From the NCBI RefSeq assembly GCF_047824785.1, contig NZ_CP181167.1:62001-126000 (forward strand): 64,000 bases of DNA, in the 5' to 3' direction. Made by a program: the position numbers and the translations under genes. Below are positions 49,610 through 58,245 of the stretch, piece by piece. Within the stretch, counting starts at the first letter, position 1; each line of letters begins with the position of its first letter. The DNA comes from Nitrobacter sp039808345. GTDB taxonomy: Bacteria > Pseudomonadota > Alphaproteobacteria > Rhizobiales > Xanthobacteraceae. The notes beneath the pieces are model-generated. The model saw nothing but the letters and a program-made list of their open reading frames with translations. It had not been told where the DNA came from and did not search any database.

Positions 49610-50182
49610 CTAAGCGTCCTTCGGCAGCGCCGAACGCACTCTGGCGATGAAAACGTGGAACTCTGCCATGAAATTGCGGAGGAACGCGGCGGTTCCGTCA
49701 TTGGTGACTTCGCCATCCTCACTGATCAAGCCCGGCTTAAACTGGATATAGGCTTCTGGCGCATTCATTTGCGGAGAGTTACAAAAACTGAGAACGCTCC
49801 GCAAATTTTGCTGAGCGACGGCGGTGCCGATGGAGCCTGGCGATGTGCCGATGACCGCCGACGGTTTCCGTGTGAAGGAATTGGTGCCATAGGGCCGGCT
49901 TGCCCAGTCAATCGCATTCTTTAGTCCGCCTGGTATCGAGCGATTGTATTCTGGCGTGACAAAAAGCACAGCATCGACGGCGGCGATGGCGTCCTTGAAT
50001 GCCTTGGCAGCCGGAGGATAATCGGCGTCGTAATCATAACTATAGAGCGGCAGTTCCGCGAAGGAAATCTCCGACATCACAAGCTCTGGAGGGGCCATAC
50101 GCACCAGAGCTCCGGCGAGTTTGCGGTTGATTGATTCTTTGGCAAGACTGCCGATGAGATAGCCGACCTTATGCATCGTCAT
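49610..50182 (-). CDS. NADPH-dependent FMN reductase (ChrR/YieF type)
   Basis: A 190-aa flavodoxin-like reductase. VGYLIGSLAKESINRKLAGA binds FMN phosphate (GSLxxxSxNxxLA), and FVTPEYNRSIPGGLKNAIDW is the signature second loop. Such enzymes reduce quinones, chromate or FMN with two electrons. The start at 50182 has GGAG upstream. It lies downstream of the pch operon in the same direction with about 180 nt between, so it may be read with it. Confidence 0.88.
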   Translation of the reverse strand: MTMHKVGYLIGSLAKESINRKLAGALVRMAPPELVMSEISFAELPLYSYDYDADYPPAAKAFKDAIAAVDAVLFVTPEYNRSIPGGLKNAIDWASRPYGTNSFTRKPSAVIGTSPGSIGTAVAQQNLRSVLSFCNSPQMNAPEAYIQFKPGLISEDGEVTNDGTAAFLRNFMAEFHVFIARVRSALPKDA

Positions 50183-50361
50183 GGCATACTCCTGCTGCAA
50201 AAAAATCCTGGTTATGGATTGTCATCTCGATTCTGCTGCAGGGGGAGGCTGGGCAGTTAGACAAGCCCCCCGCAAAGGTTTGCCGCGGGCCGTATCACTG
50301 CGACCTGTCGGTACAAGTGCATAATTCATAGGCGGCCCCGAACAGCAACACCGTGCGGAGG

Positions 50362-51933
50362 TCATGTCTTTTTATAAGTATCTAGGTCGATGCCCGAGCG
50401 ACCCGGAGCCAGAATATTGTTCGGATCCAACGCGCGTTTGATGGCGTGTTCCACGTCCCGCTTGACCGAGCCGTAGCTCTGCGCGACACGCTGCTGGAAG
50501 CGAGTGTTCACGCGGTAAACCGCGTAGCCTTCCTTCTCGAACTCGTCCAACAACTCGTTGAAGCAGGCGTCGGCCCGCTTGGTTTCCTCCGCATCCGTGC
50601 GATCGAAAAGCATGTCGATAACGTGATGCATATCGCGCGGACCAACGATAAACTCGGCCACGTAATCCAGACCATGCTTGTGCAGGATGCGCTTGGCCAG
50701 CCGCGCCTGCTTCTCGCACTCGCTGCCGCGCGCTTCGCTGACCGGCGCGAACCACATGGAGCCACCACCGCCGCGCCAGTTATACAGGCCGAATTCCTGC
50801 AGGTTGGGCACACCACTCATCAGCTCGGCGCGGTATTTGAACGGCTGAGTATCGCCAGCCTCCGTCTGGGTAACAATGCGGCCCTTGCCGAGTTTCTTAA
50901 AGGCGTCGACGACGATCTTCCAGTCCGCGTCGACCTGTTCCTGTGTGCCGTACAGCGCGGCGTACAGATTCCAGGCACCCATGCCGGTGTCCTGCTGCAT
51001 CTTCTTCAGGATAGGGTCGGGCGTATGGCCGGGCTCGGTGATGTATTGAGAGCGGCGCAGATGCGCGCTCCCGGCTTCCCACAGCACGTTGGCGATCACG
51101 ACCGAATTTGGAATGGTTCCTGAAATGCGCAGCGGACGCAGGATATCAACGATCTGGACGATATCTTCCTCGTTGTCGAAGATCACTTCGAACGGCTTGT
51201 AGACCGGTGGCTTGGGCATCAACCAGAAGCCCATCTTGGTCGTGATGCCATAGTTGGCCTGGGTGAACATGCCGTCCAGGGTCGGACCAAAGCCCCACTT
51301 GAAAATCTGCCAGGTGTTGCTGCCCTTCACCCCGCCCATGCCGGTTCGGTAGATATCGCCGTTGGCCAGCACGACTTCCATACCACACTGCATCATGAAG
51401 TGTTCGCCGTAGGGGGTGTAACCCACGCCGCGATCCATGGTGTTGCCGAGCGGTCCGGCAATGGCCGAAGGCGCCGAGAACGACAGCATCAGCGGTAGCT
51501 TGTTCGTCTCGATGTAATCGTAGAGCTGCCCATAGGTCACGCCCGGCTCGACCAGTGCGTAGCACATCTCCGCATCGATCTTGATGATCTTGTTCATTTT
51601 TTTCAGGTCAAGGATGACCTGGCCGCGCTGGATCGGCGCGGCCGAGCCGTAGCCAAAGTTACGGCCGGTGGAAATGGTCCAGATAGGGATCTTGTGCTCG
51701 TTGCAGATTCGCACCACGCCCTGCACCTGCTCGACCGTGGTCGCCGTCAGAGCTGCCGATGCCGCATGGGCTGCATTCTCGACGGACATCATGACTTTGT
51801 TATAGGGCGCCAGCTGGTCGGCGTTGACCAGCACGTTCTCTCCACCCAGCAAGGCGCGGAATTTCTCGATGGCCTTGTTGAATTCTTTCCGAACCGCTCC
51901 TCTGGGCAGCACAGAGTTCTTTTGTTCAGCCAT
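50362..51933 (-). CDS. pchF: 4-cresol dehydrogenase (hydroxylating) flavoprotein subunit
   Basis: A 523-aa FAD protein of p-cresol methylhydroxylase, which oxidises 4-cresol via a quinone methide to 4-hydroxybenzyl alcohol and then aldehyde. The vanillyl-alcohol-oxidase fold is clear: PIWTISTGRNFGYGSAAPIQ (FAD PP-loop), PSAIAGPLGNTMDRGVGYTP, GFGPTLDGMFTQANYGITTK and the Tyr of FGLYNWRGGGGSMWF at about 384, where the Pseudomonas enzyme binds FAD covalently. The end RALDPNNILAPGRSGIDL is conserved. AAGGAGG precedes ATG 51933. From memory it is very close to the P. putida protein over its whole length. No signal peptide; it is thought to reach the periplasm with its cytochrome partner. Confidence 0.93.
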   Translation of the reverse strand: MAEQKNSVLPRGAVRKEFNKAIEKFRALLGGENVLVNADQLAPYNKVMMSVENAAHAASAALTATTVEQVQGVVRICNEHKIPIWTISTGRNFGYGSAAPIQRGQVILDLKKMNKIIKIDAEMCYALVEPGVTYGQLYDYIETNKLPLMLSFSAPSAIAGPLGNTMDRGVGYTPYGEHFMMQCGMEVVLANGDIYRTGMGGVKGSNTWQIFKWGFGPTLDGMFTQANYGITTKMGFWLMPKPPVYKPFEVIFDNEEDIVQIVDILRPLRISGTIPNSVVIANVLWEAGSAHLRRSQYITEPGHTPDPILKKMQQDTGMGAWNLYAALYGTQEQVDADWKIVVDAFKKLGKGRIVTQTEAGDTQPFKYRAELMSGVPNLQEFGLYNWRGGGGSMWFAPVSEARGSECEKQARLAKRILHKHGLDYVAEFIVGPRDMHHVIDMLFDRTDAEETKRADACFNELLDEFEKEGYAVYRVNTRFQQRVAQSYGSVKRDVEHAIKRALDPNNILAPGRSGIDLDTYKKT

Positions 51934-51947
51934 TCGGTCAGCCTCCT

Positions 51948-52637
51948 TCAGGCATCGATCGAAAAAGAAACGAAGCTGCCAGTGACCGGCGTGTTCGCAG
52001 CGGGAGCCAATGGAGCGGCCAACTTCGTGCGCGCGCCAATCGAAGCCAGCAAATAACCAGTGCTGCTCGCCCACTGAGCAGCCTGGCCGGCCTTGCGTGA
52101 GCGTCCGGTCAGCTGTCGCGGCGCCACGGGGCCGTTCTGGCGCTCCTCATTGAGCGTAAAAGCATCCCCACAAGCATGCAGGAGGCGGCTGAATTGCCGC
52201 GAGCAGCCTTCGGTCATATCCGTGCTGAGCACATGATGTCGGGTAAACCCGTCTTCGGCAGTATGCTGCCCAAGCCACTGCATACGTGCGCCGCCACTAC
52301 GGGCCATGTCTATTATGAGAGTTGCTGAGGCATCATCCAGCAGACCAATCACCCGCATTGGCCGGCCGTGACGCAGGCGGCGCTCAAAATCGAGCATGAA
52401 CCCCAGATCGCGGCCGACCTTCTGTACCCGCAATGGTGTTTTAGCAGCCGCCCTGACGCCAGACAGGAACATCGACTCAGCCCTGCCCTCGTTGACCAGC
52501 ACCAGCATTGGCTTCGCAGTTGCATCATCGATCGGCGCTTCAGAACTAGCCGCCAGAGCGGGTATAAAACCGTCCACGGTCAGACCGATACTGCTCAGGG
52601 CCGCGCCTTTGAGCACAAACCGACGATTCACACTCAT
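51948..52637 (-). CDS. pchX: PchX-like exported protein of the p-cresol operon
   Basis: A 229-aa protein starting MSVNRRFVLKGAALSSIGLT, a Tat-type signal (RRFxLK) with likely cleavage after IPALAAS. The rest has LVLVNEGRAESMFLSGVRAA and FERRLRHGRPMRVIGLLDDA but no domain I recognise. P. putida p-cresol clusters contain a gene called pchX between pchC and pchF; position and export fit, so I use that name. A folded Tat substrate fits a role in exporting or maturing the flavocytochrome. The stop is 14 nt before pchF. Confidence 0.7.
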   Translation of the reverse strand: MSVNRRFVLKGAALSSIGLTVDGFIPALAASSEAPIDDATAKPMLVLVNEGRAESMFLSGVRAAAKTPLRVQKVGRDLGFMLDFERRLRHGRPMRVIGLLDDASATLIIDMARSGGARMQWLGQHTAEDGFTRHHVLSTDMTEGCSRQFSRLLHACGDAFTLNEERQNGPVAPRQLTGRSRKAGQAAQWASSTGYLLASIGARTKLAAPLAPAANTPVTGSFVSFSIDA

Positions 52638-52647
52638 GTCGAGCTCC

Positions 52648-52998
52648 TCAAGGCTGAGTGGCCGGGGTTGGCAGAGTCGACAGATATTCAGTCACCTGAG
52701 CAATGGACTCGTCGTCTATATAGGAGGCTGGGAAGGCTGGCATGGCATTGAGGCCATTGCGTACAATCAACTTAATGTAGGCTTCGGGCAGGCCGCGACC
52801 CGTGATCACCGGCCCCACTCCTACTTGGGGGGCATGGCAAAGACCGCAAAGTTTATCATACAGATTCTTGCCGCTGCCCCACTGGCTATCAGCCATCGCC
52901 TGGATGGAAGCAGTCATTAGCGCAAACGGCACCACAGTTGCGAACAGCATCCGTTTCGCAACCCTGCCACGCAACCTGCCACTCAAGACATCAGACAT
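52648..52998 (-). CDS. pchC: 4-cresol dehydrogenase cytochrome c subunit
   Basis: A 116-aa precursor: MSDVLSGRLRGRVAKRMLFA followed by a signal core ending SIQAMA, then a small class I cytochrome c with the haem motif LCGLCH and the Met ligand in LNAMPAFPASYIDDESIAQV. It takes electrons from PchF. GGAGAA precedes the start at 52998. Confidence 0.9.
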   Translation of the reverse strand: MSDVLSGRLRGRVAKRMLFATVVPFALMTASIQAMADSQWGSGKNLYDKLCGLCHAPQVGVGPVITGRGLPEAYIKLIVRNGLNAMPAFPASYIDDESIAQVTEYLSTLPTPATQP

Positions 52999-53040
52999 TT
53001 TTGGTTCTCCAGTAGCAAGCAAACCGGCGAGTGCGATAGC

Positions 53041-54513
53041 TCAGAACGGATAGTGGCGCGGCGCATGCTGCACCGTGACCCACTGATCCGAAGTAAACTC
53101 CTCGATTGCCCAGTCACCATTGAACCGCCCCAAGCCGGAGTTTTTCTCTCCGCCAAAAGGAGCGTTCGCTTCGTCGTTCACCGGCATATCGTTGATATGT
53201 GTCATGCCCGCCCGCATTCGCTGTGCGAATTGCACCCCCCGCGAAGTATCTCTGGTGAACACGGCGCTGGATAGCCCGTATTCGCTGCTGTTGCACAGTT
53301 CCAGTGCATGTTCCGCATCGCGAGCGCTCTGAATACCGACCAGCGGACCGAAGATCTCCTCCCGGGCGATTTCCATATCGGCGGTCACGTTGCCGAATAC
53401 ATGGGGCGGCATGACGTTGCCTTGTGGTTCGCCGCCCACAAGCAACTGCGCCCCCTCTTGATGCGCCTTGCTTATCTTGTCCTTGAGGCCCGCGAGCTGT
53501 TTGGCGTTGATCACCGGACCCACAACGGTTTCCGGCATCCTCGGATCACCATAAGGCAGAGCCTTGACACGCGCGACGAAGCGCTGCGTGAACTCTTCCA
53601 CCAGGGGCGCTTCAACGATGATGCGGTTGATGGCCATGCAGATCTGCCCCTGGTGCAGGAACTTGCCGACCACCGCAGCGTTCACCGCCGCCTCGACATC
53701 CGCATCAGCCAGCACCACGAAAGGACTGTTACCGCCTAGCTCCAAAGCCACGCGCTTGAGGTTGGCGCCGCCGCTGGCAAGACGGCCGATGTTGCGACCT
53801 ACCGGCGTGGAGCCGGTAAAAGAGATGAAGGACGGCACCGGATGCTCGACGAACGCATCGCCAATCTCCGACCCGGCGCCGACCAGCACGCTCAGCACAC
53901 CCTGCGGCAGCCCGGCTTCTTCGAAGATGCGCGCCAGCAACAGGCCGCCGGTGATCGGAGTATCACTGGCCGGCTTGATGACCACGGCGTTGCCCAGCGC
54001 CAGCGCCGGGGACACCGAACGGGCGCTCAGGTGCAACGGGAAGTTCCATGGACTGATCACCCCGACCACACCCAACGGCGCGCGATAGACGCGGCTTTCT
54101 TTGCCCGGCACATCCGAGGGCAGAATGCGACCGTGAGCGCGGCCCGGCAGGCCCGCGGACTCCAAGGTGATGGCGCGGGCGGAGGTCCACTCGACTTCGG
54201 CCTTGATGCGGGTGCTGCCGGATTCACGAATCAACCAGTCAAGAATTTCTTGCTTCCGCTCATCGAAGATGTCGACCGCCCGACGCATGATGTCGCCACG
54301 CGCGGTGGGGCCTATTGCAGCCCATTCAACCTGCACCGTTTGAGCTGCACGATAGGCCTGATCCAGATCCTCGCGACTGGCCATCGGCAAGCTCAACAAG
54401 TTTTCGCCTGTATACGGGTCGATGACATGCAGATCGCGTTCGGCACTTCCTGTGCGCCATTGCCCGGCGATCGGCTGCAATCCAAGGTTCTTATAGCGGG
54501 ACTTGCCCTTCAC
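53041..54513 (-). CDS. pchA: 4-hydroxybenzaldehyde dehydrogenase
   Basis: A 490-aa NAD(P)-dependent aldehyde dehydrogenase that would turn 4-hydroxybenzaldehyde into 4-hydroxybenzoate. PWNFPLHLSARSVSPALALG, FTGSTPVGRNIGRLASGG, the general base in ALELGGNSPFVVL (about 256) and the nucleophile in FLHQGQICMAINRII (about 291) are intact. It starts with GTG (54513) and a weak ribosome-binding site. First gene of the pchACXF operon, so the promoter should lie at 54514-54700 (minus strand); the region is AT-richer but I cannot place an operator. Confidence 0.9.
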   Translation of the reverse strand: MKGKSRYKNLGLQPIAGQWRTGSAERDLHVIDPYTGENLLSLPMASREDLDQAYRAAQTVQVEWAAIGPTARGDIMRRAVDIFDERKQEILDWLIRESGSTRIKAEVEWTSARAITLESAGLPGRAHGRILPSDVPGKESRVYRAPLGVVGVISPWNFPLHLSARSVSPALALGNAVVIKPASDTPITGGLLLARIFEEAGLPQGVLSVLVGAGSEIGDAFVEHPVPSFISFTGSTPVGRNIGRLASGGANLKRVALELGGNSPFVVLADADVEAAVNAAVVGKFLHQGQICMAINRIIVEAPLVEEFTQRFVARVKALPYGDPRMPETVVGPVINAKQLAGLKDKISKAHQEGAQLLVGGEPQGNVMPPHVFGNVTADMEIAREEIFGPLVGIQSARDAEHALELCNSSEYGLSSAVFTRDTSRGVQFAQRMRAGMTHINDMPVNDEANAPFGGEKNSGLGRFNGDWAIEEFTSDQWVTVQHAPRHYPF

Positions 54514-54757
54514 GACAGACGTCCGTTTATTTTCGGGGCACAGTGGCCACTCCGACCTCGGAAAGAGGTAAAACGCATTGTTCCAGCTTCAATCTCAGTG
54601 GTCAAGTTCTGTGCGGCTTCGGATGAGCGTGAACCGCGGTTCACGGCAATGCTGCGATTGAGTATCACTTGTAGGTCATGTGCGGACTTAAGGGACATCC
54701 TTTCTCTCGAAGCCAATTTTTCTCTCGAAGCCAAGAGCAAGAAGCTGGAGGCTCAAG

Positions 54758-55030
54758 TCACAGCGCGTCGCGATCGTGAGAAGCCATGAAATCCGGAGCG
54801 GGACCGACCGGCACCACGCCGCTAGGATTGATGGTCTGATGGCTTTCGTAATAGTGGCGCTTGATATGCTCCATGTTCACAGTGCCGGCGATACCGGGAA
54901 ACTGGAAGATCTCGCGCGTGAAGTTCCAGATATTGGGATAGTCGACGATCCGATGCCGGTTGCACTTGAAGTGGCCGTGATAGACCTCATCGAAGCGCAC
55001 GAGCGTCGTGAACAGCCGGATAGCAGCGCG
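54758..55030 (-). pseudogene. Glutathionyl-hydroquinone reductase, C-terminal fragment
   Basis: The reverse strand reads AIRLFTTLVRFDEVYHGHFK, CNRHRIVDYPNIWNFTREIF and HIKRHYYESHQTINPSGVVP VGP, ending at 54758. This is the helical C-terminal part of YqjG/ECM4-type glutathionyl-hydroquinone reductases; the RFDxVYxxHFKCN, DYPN and KRHYYxSHxxINP motifs are diagnostic. The N-terminal two thirds, with the active-site Cys, are absent and the LysR gene starts at the break. Confidence 0.8.
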
Positions 55031-55062
55031 AAAGCGACGCTTGATCTTGGTCGGAGGAAACA

Positions 55063-55974
55063 TTGGACAGGCTGGAGCCCGAGCGGATGTTTGTTGCGGT
55101 GATGGAGACCGGCAGCTTCACCGCCGCCGCCGAGCGGCTTGGTACAAGTTCGGGCCAGGCGTCGAAGCTGGTCACGCGGCTTGAAAATGAGCTCGGCGTT
55201 CGCCTTCTCAGCCGCACCACGCGCGCCGTGTCGCCGACCGAAGCGGGGCAAGTCTACTTCGAGCGGCTTCGACCGTTGCTCGAAGAGTTTGATAATCTGG
55301 ACGCCGCAGTTCGGGATACGTCAGGCGCGCCGCGCGGGCGGTTGCGTCTAACGGCGCCGCTCACCTTCGGGACTGCGGAGATCGTGCCAGGACTGAACGA
55401 ATTCGCATCGAAGTTCCCCGAGATCGAACTCGATGTCAGCTTTTCGGATCGCGTGGTGAACCTCGTCGACGAAGGCTTCGACATGGCCATCAGGGTTGGG
55501 CGGGCTGGCGATTCCAGCATGATCGCGCGCAAGCTTTGCGACGTGCGCATCGTCATCGTGGGATCGCACGCCTACCTGGCGCGTCGCGGAGAACCAGAAA
55601 CGCCCAACGATCTCGCCCGCTTCGACTGCATCATCGACACGAATTTCAAGGAGCCGAATCGCTGGCCCCTCCGAGAGGCAGAGAACGCCCCGATCGACGT
55701 CGCAGTCGGCGGCCGCATTCGCTATTCCAATGCCGAAGCCTGCCTCATGGCGGCCGAGGCCGGGCTCGGGCTTGCCTGCGTGCCCAGCTTCATTGCGGGC
55801 GAGGCTCTGCGTGCGGGCCGGACACGACGCGTTCTGCAAGCGTTCGAAACCGAGCCCTATGCCGTGCATGCTCTTTATCCGCACAGCCGCCACCTCACCA
55901 CGAAGGTCCGCGTCCTGGTCGATTTTCTGGTCGAACGCTATCGCGGAACGCCGCATTGGGAGAAGGGTTGGTAG
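55063..55974 (+). CDS. LysR-family transcriptional regulator
   Basis: A 303-aa regulator starting with TTG at 55063 behind ggagg: MDRLEPERMFVAVMETGSFT, with winged helix AAERLGTSSGQASKLVTRLE. The effector domain follows (GRLRLTAPLTFGTAEIVPGL; VNLVDEGFDMAIRVGRAGDS; ACVPSFIAGEALRAG). It belongs to the group near DsdC/AaeR-like regulators that sit beside detoxification genes. It reads towards the reductase-DoxX-VOC genes about 120 nt away and likely controls them. Divergent promoter space is occupied by the reductase fragment. Confidence 0.9.
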   Translation: MDRLEPERMFVAVMETGSFTAAAERLGTSSGQASKLVTRLENELGVRLLSRTTRAVSPTEAGQVYFERLRPLLEEFDNLDAAVRDTSGAPRGRLRLTAPLTFGTAEIVPGLNEFASKFPEIELDVSFSDRVVNLVDEGFDMAIRVGRAGDSSMIARKLCDVRIVIVGSHAYLARRGEPETPNDLARFDCIIDTNFKEPNRWPLREAENAPIDVAVGGRIRYSNAEACLMAAEAGLGLACVPSFIAGEALRAGRTRRVLQAFETEPYAVHALYPHSRHLTTKVRVLVDFLVERYRGTPHWEKGW

Positions 55975-56091
55975 GTTTCTTCCGTTCTGGATGTAATGAA
56001 CTTCCAGGCGACCGGATTATCGTTCCGATCAAACAGGGCCATGTTCTTCCCGAGCACGACGCCATGTGGCGTCACAACCGGGAGAACCGAC

Positions 56092-56724
56092 ATGAACATT
56101 GCCATCTTCGGGACAGGCAATATGGCCAGCGGCCTCGCTGTCCTGTTCGCCAAGGCCGGACATGACATCACGCTGGCTTCCAGGGACTCGGCAAAAGCGC
56201 AGACAGTCGCAGCCAAACTCGGCAGCGGCATCCGGGTGAGTTCGTTAGCAGATGCTGCTGGCGCGGCCGACGCTGTCGTCCTGGCCGTACCCTACGAGGC
56301 AGCCGCCAACGTCGTCGAGGCCGCCGGAGACCTTGCCGGCAAGATCGTCATCGACATCACCAACCCGCTGACCGCTGACTTTTCCGGTCTCACCATCGGC
56401 CATACGACCAGCGCGGCCGAGGAAATCCAGAAGCGCATACCGGCGGCAAAGGTGGTGAAGGCTTTCAACACCGTCTTCGCCTCCGTGCTTCAAAATGGCG
56501 GCAAGACGGCCGGAAAACCTGCGACGGTTTTTGTCGCGGGCGACGACGCCGAGGCGCGAAAGAGCGTTGTCTCCCTCGCCAAAAGCGCGGGCCTGGCGGC
56601 GATGCAGACCGGCGGTCTCGCCTCGGCCCGGTATCTGGAGCCGGTCGCGGGTCTCAACATCGCTTTAGGCTACGGCCTCGGCCATGGCACCGACATCGCA
56701 CCCACATGGCAAGGCATCGCCTGA
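56092..56724 (+). CDS. NADP-binding oxidoreductase (F420:NADP reductase-like)
   Basis: A 210-aa Rossmann protein: MNIAIFGTGNMASGLAVLFA is the dinucleotide site, with TLASRDS at the NADP phosphate position. DITNPLTADFSGLTIGHTTS and AKVVKAFNTVFASVLQNGGK are shared with F420-dependent NADP reductases, which many bacteria without F420 also carry. GGGAG precedes the start. The substrate is unknown; the setting suggests reduction of quinones or other aromatics. Confidence 0.85.
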   Translation: MNIAIFGTGNMASGLAVLFAKAGHDITLASRDSAKAQTVAAKLGSGIRVSSLADAAGAADAVVLAVPYEAAANVVEAAGDLAGKIVIDITNPLTADFSGLTIGHTTSAAEEIQKRIPAAKVVKAFNTVFASVLQNGGKTAGKPATVFVAGDDAEARKSVVSLAKSAGLAAMQTGGLASARYLEPVAGLNIALGYGLGHGTDIAPTWQGIA

Positions 56725-56748
56725 GCCGCCAATCGAAAGGACAACACC

Positions 56749-57192
56749 ATGACCTACGCAACTTCCGCAGACGCGGCCCGCCCGGCTCTCATTTCCGGCG
56801 TGGCGAATGCCGATCTCGCCGCGATGATCCTGCGCGTTTCGATGGGCGTTCTTTTCCTCGCCCACGCCTGGCTCAAGCTGGTGATCTTTACGCCGGCGGG
56901 CACCGCCGGATTCTTCGAGAGCCTGGGCTTCCCCGGCTTCCTGGCCTATCTGGTCATCGCCGCAGAGCTGGGCGGAGGCATCGCGCTCATTCTCGGCGTC
57001 TGGAGCCGCTGGGTTTCACTGGCGCTGGTGCCGATCCTGCTCGGCACGATCTACGCTCCGCATGGCGCGGCCGGCTTCTTCTTCTCGAACCAGGGCGGCG
57101 GCTGGGAATTTCCCGCCTTCTGGGCCATCGCCCTCGTTGTGCAGGCCCTGCTTGGTGACGGGGCCTACGCTCTAAAGCGCGGCCGCTCCTGA
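56749..57192 (+). CDS. DoxX-family membrane protein
   Basis: A 147-aa protein with four hydrophobic helices: AAMILRVSMGVLFLAHAWLK, FLAYLVIAAELGGGIALILG, RWVSLALVPILLGTIYAPHG and EFPAFWAIALVVQALLGDGA. The family is linked to redox stress and quinone-reactive membrane complexes. It follows the reductase gene by 24 nt with aaagga upstream. Confidence 0.87.
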   Translation: MTYATSADAARPALISGVANADLAAMILRVSMGVLFLAHAWLKLVIFTPAGTAGFFESLGFPGFLAYLVIAAELGGGIALILGVWSRWVSLALVPILLGTIYAPHGAAGFFFSNQGGGWEFPAFWAIALVVQALLGDGAYALKRGRS

Positions 57193-57253
57193 ACATCTGA
57201 TGCGGTCGCGGGACCAACCCGCGACCGCGCCTTTCTCCCTTGGAGCATCCATC

Positions 57254-58117
57254 ATGACCAAAACATCTGAATTTTTCGACATGAGCGCAGCGCCAATGCG
57301 CATCGGCAAGGTCCTGTTGAAGGTGCGCGACCTTGAGGCCGTTTCAGGCTTTTATCGCAACGTTCTCGGCCTGAAGGTAATGGCAAACGATGATCGCAAG
57401 GCAACGCTCGGCACAGGCCGCACGCCCTTGGTGGTTCTCGAAGCAGACGCGGCCCTCACGCCGCATGACCGGCGGCAGGCCGGACTCTTTCACACGGCCT
57501 TCCTGATGCCGACGCGCGCCGATCTCGCGCGCTGGCTGGGCCACGCTGCCGAGGCGCGCGTGCCGCTGCAGGCCGCATCCGACCACATCGTCAGTGAGGC
57601 GGTTTATCTCGCCGATCCCGAAGGCAACGGTATCGAGGTGTATGCCGACCGACCCATCGCGCGCTGGCATGGTGCGAATGGTGATATCAGGATGAGCACC
57701 GATCCGCTCGACATGCAGGACCTGCTCGCAGCGGGCAAAGGAGCAGGATGGACCGGCTTTCCCGAAGACGGCAGCATCGGGCACGTCCACCTTCAGGTCG
57801 GAGATACGGCAGCGGCAGACCGCTTCTATCGCGACGTCCTCGGCTTCGACACCACTGTCGACTATCCCGGCGCCAGCTTCTACGGCAGCGGCGGCTATCA
57901 CCATCAACTCGCCGGTAACATCTGGAACAGCCGCGGCGCCCCGCAACGCCCGAAGGGCATGGCGGGACTCGACAATGTCGAGATCATCGTCCGCGAGACC
58001 GCCGACATCGCGGCAATCGTGGCGCGCGCCGGCAGCGTGGGCATCGAAACGACAAAGGGAGCCGACGGTACGGTCCTGCACGACCCCTGGGGCACCGCCA
58101 TCACGCTGAGAAACTGA
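57254..58117 (+). CDS. VOC-family dioxygenase (catechol 2,3-dioxygenase CatE type)
   Basis: A 287-aa two-module vicinal-oxygen-chelate protein. Module 1: IGKVLLKVRDLEAVSGFYRN, QAGLFHTAFLMPTRADLARW and the metal Glu in YLADPEGNGIEVYADRP. Module 2: IGHVHLQVGDTAAADRFYRD (metal His) to the end. CatE/MhqO relatives open hydroquinone or catechol rings. The start at 57254 is preferred; the frame also runs from 57200. Last gene of the probable LysR-controlled run. Confidence 0.85.
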   Translation: MTKTSEFFDMSAAPMRIGKVLLKVRDLEAVSGFYRNVLGLKVMANDDRKATLGTGRTPLVVLEADAALTPHDRRQAGLFHTAFLMPTRADLARWLGHAAEARVPLQAASDHIVSEAVYLADPEGNGIEVYADRPIARWHGANGDIRMSTDPLDMQDLLAAGKGAGWTGFPEDGSIGHVHLQVGDTAAADRFYRDVLGFDTTVDYPGASFYGSGGYHHQLAGNIWNSRGAPQRPKGMAGLDNVEIIVRETADIAAIVARAGSVGIETTKGADGTVLHDPWGTAITLRN

Positions 58118-58245
58118 AAATGGTCGTAATAATTCGCGACGGTGAACAGATGGGTTTCAGGCGTGAGCATCAGATCGAAGGCCATCACCACGCCCGCATC
58201 GGGCAGGCGTAGGAATATGGTCTCGTCCGCCTTCGACCGCTTCAT
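58118..58245 (-). pseudogene. Short fragment coupled to the alcohol dehydrogenase gene
   Basis: The ATG at 58245 overlaps the dehydrogenase stop (ATGA). About 43 residues (MKRSKADETIFLRLPDAGVV, AFDLMLTPETHLFTVANYYD) look like real protein, then the frame runs antisense into the VOC gene. It is probably the start of a gene cut off at about 58118. It weakly recalls an MBL-fold hydrolase stretch; I do not name it. Confidence 0.35.
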
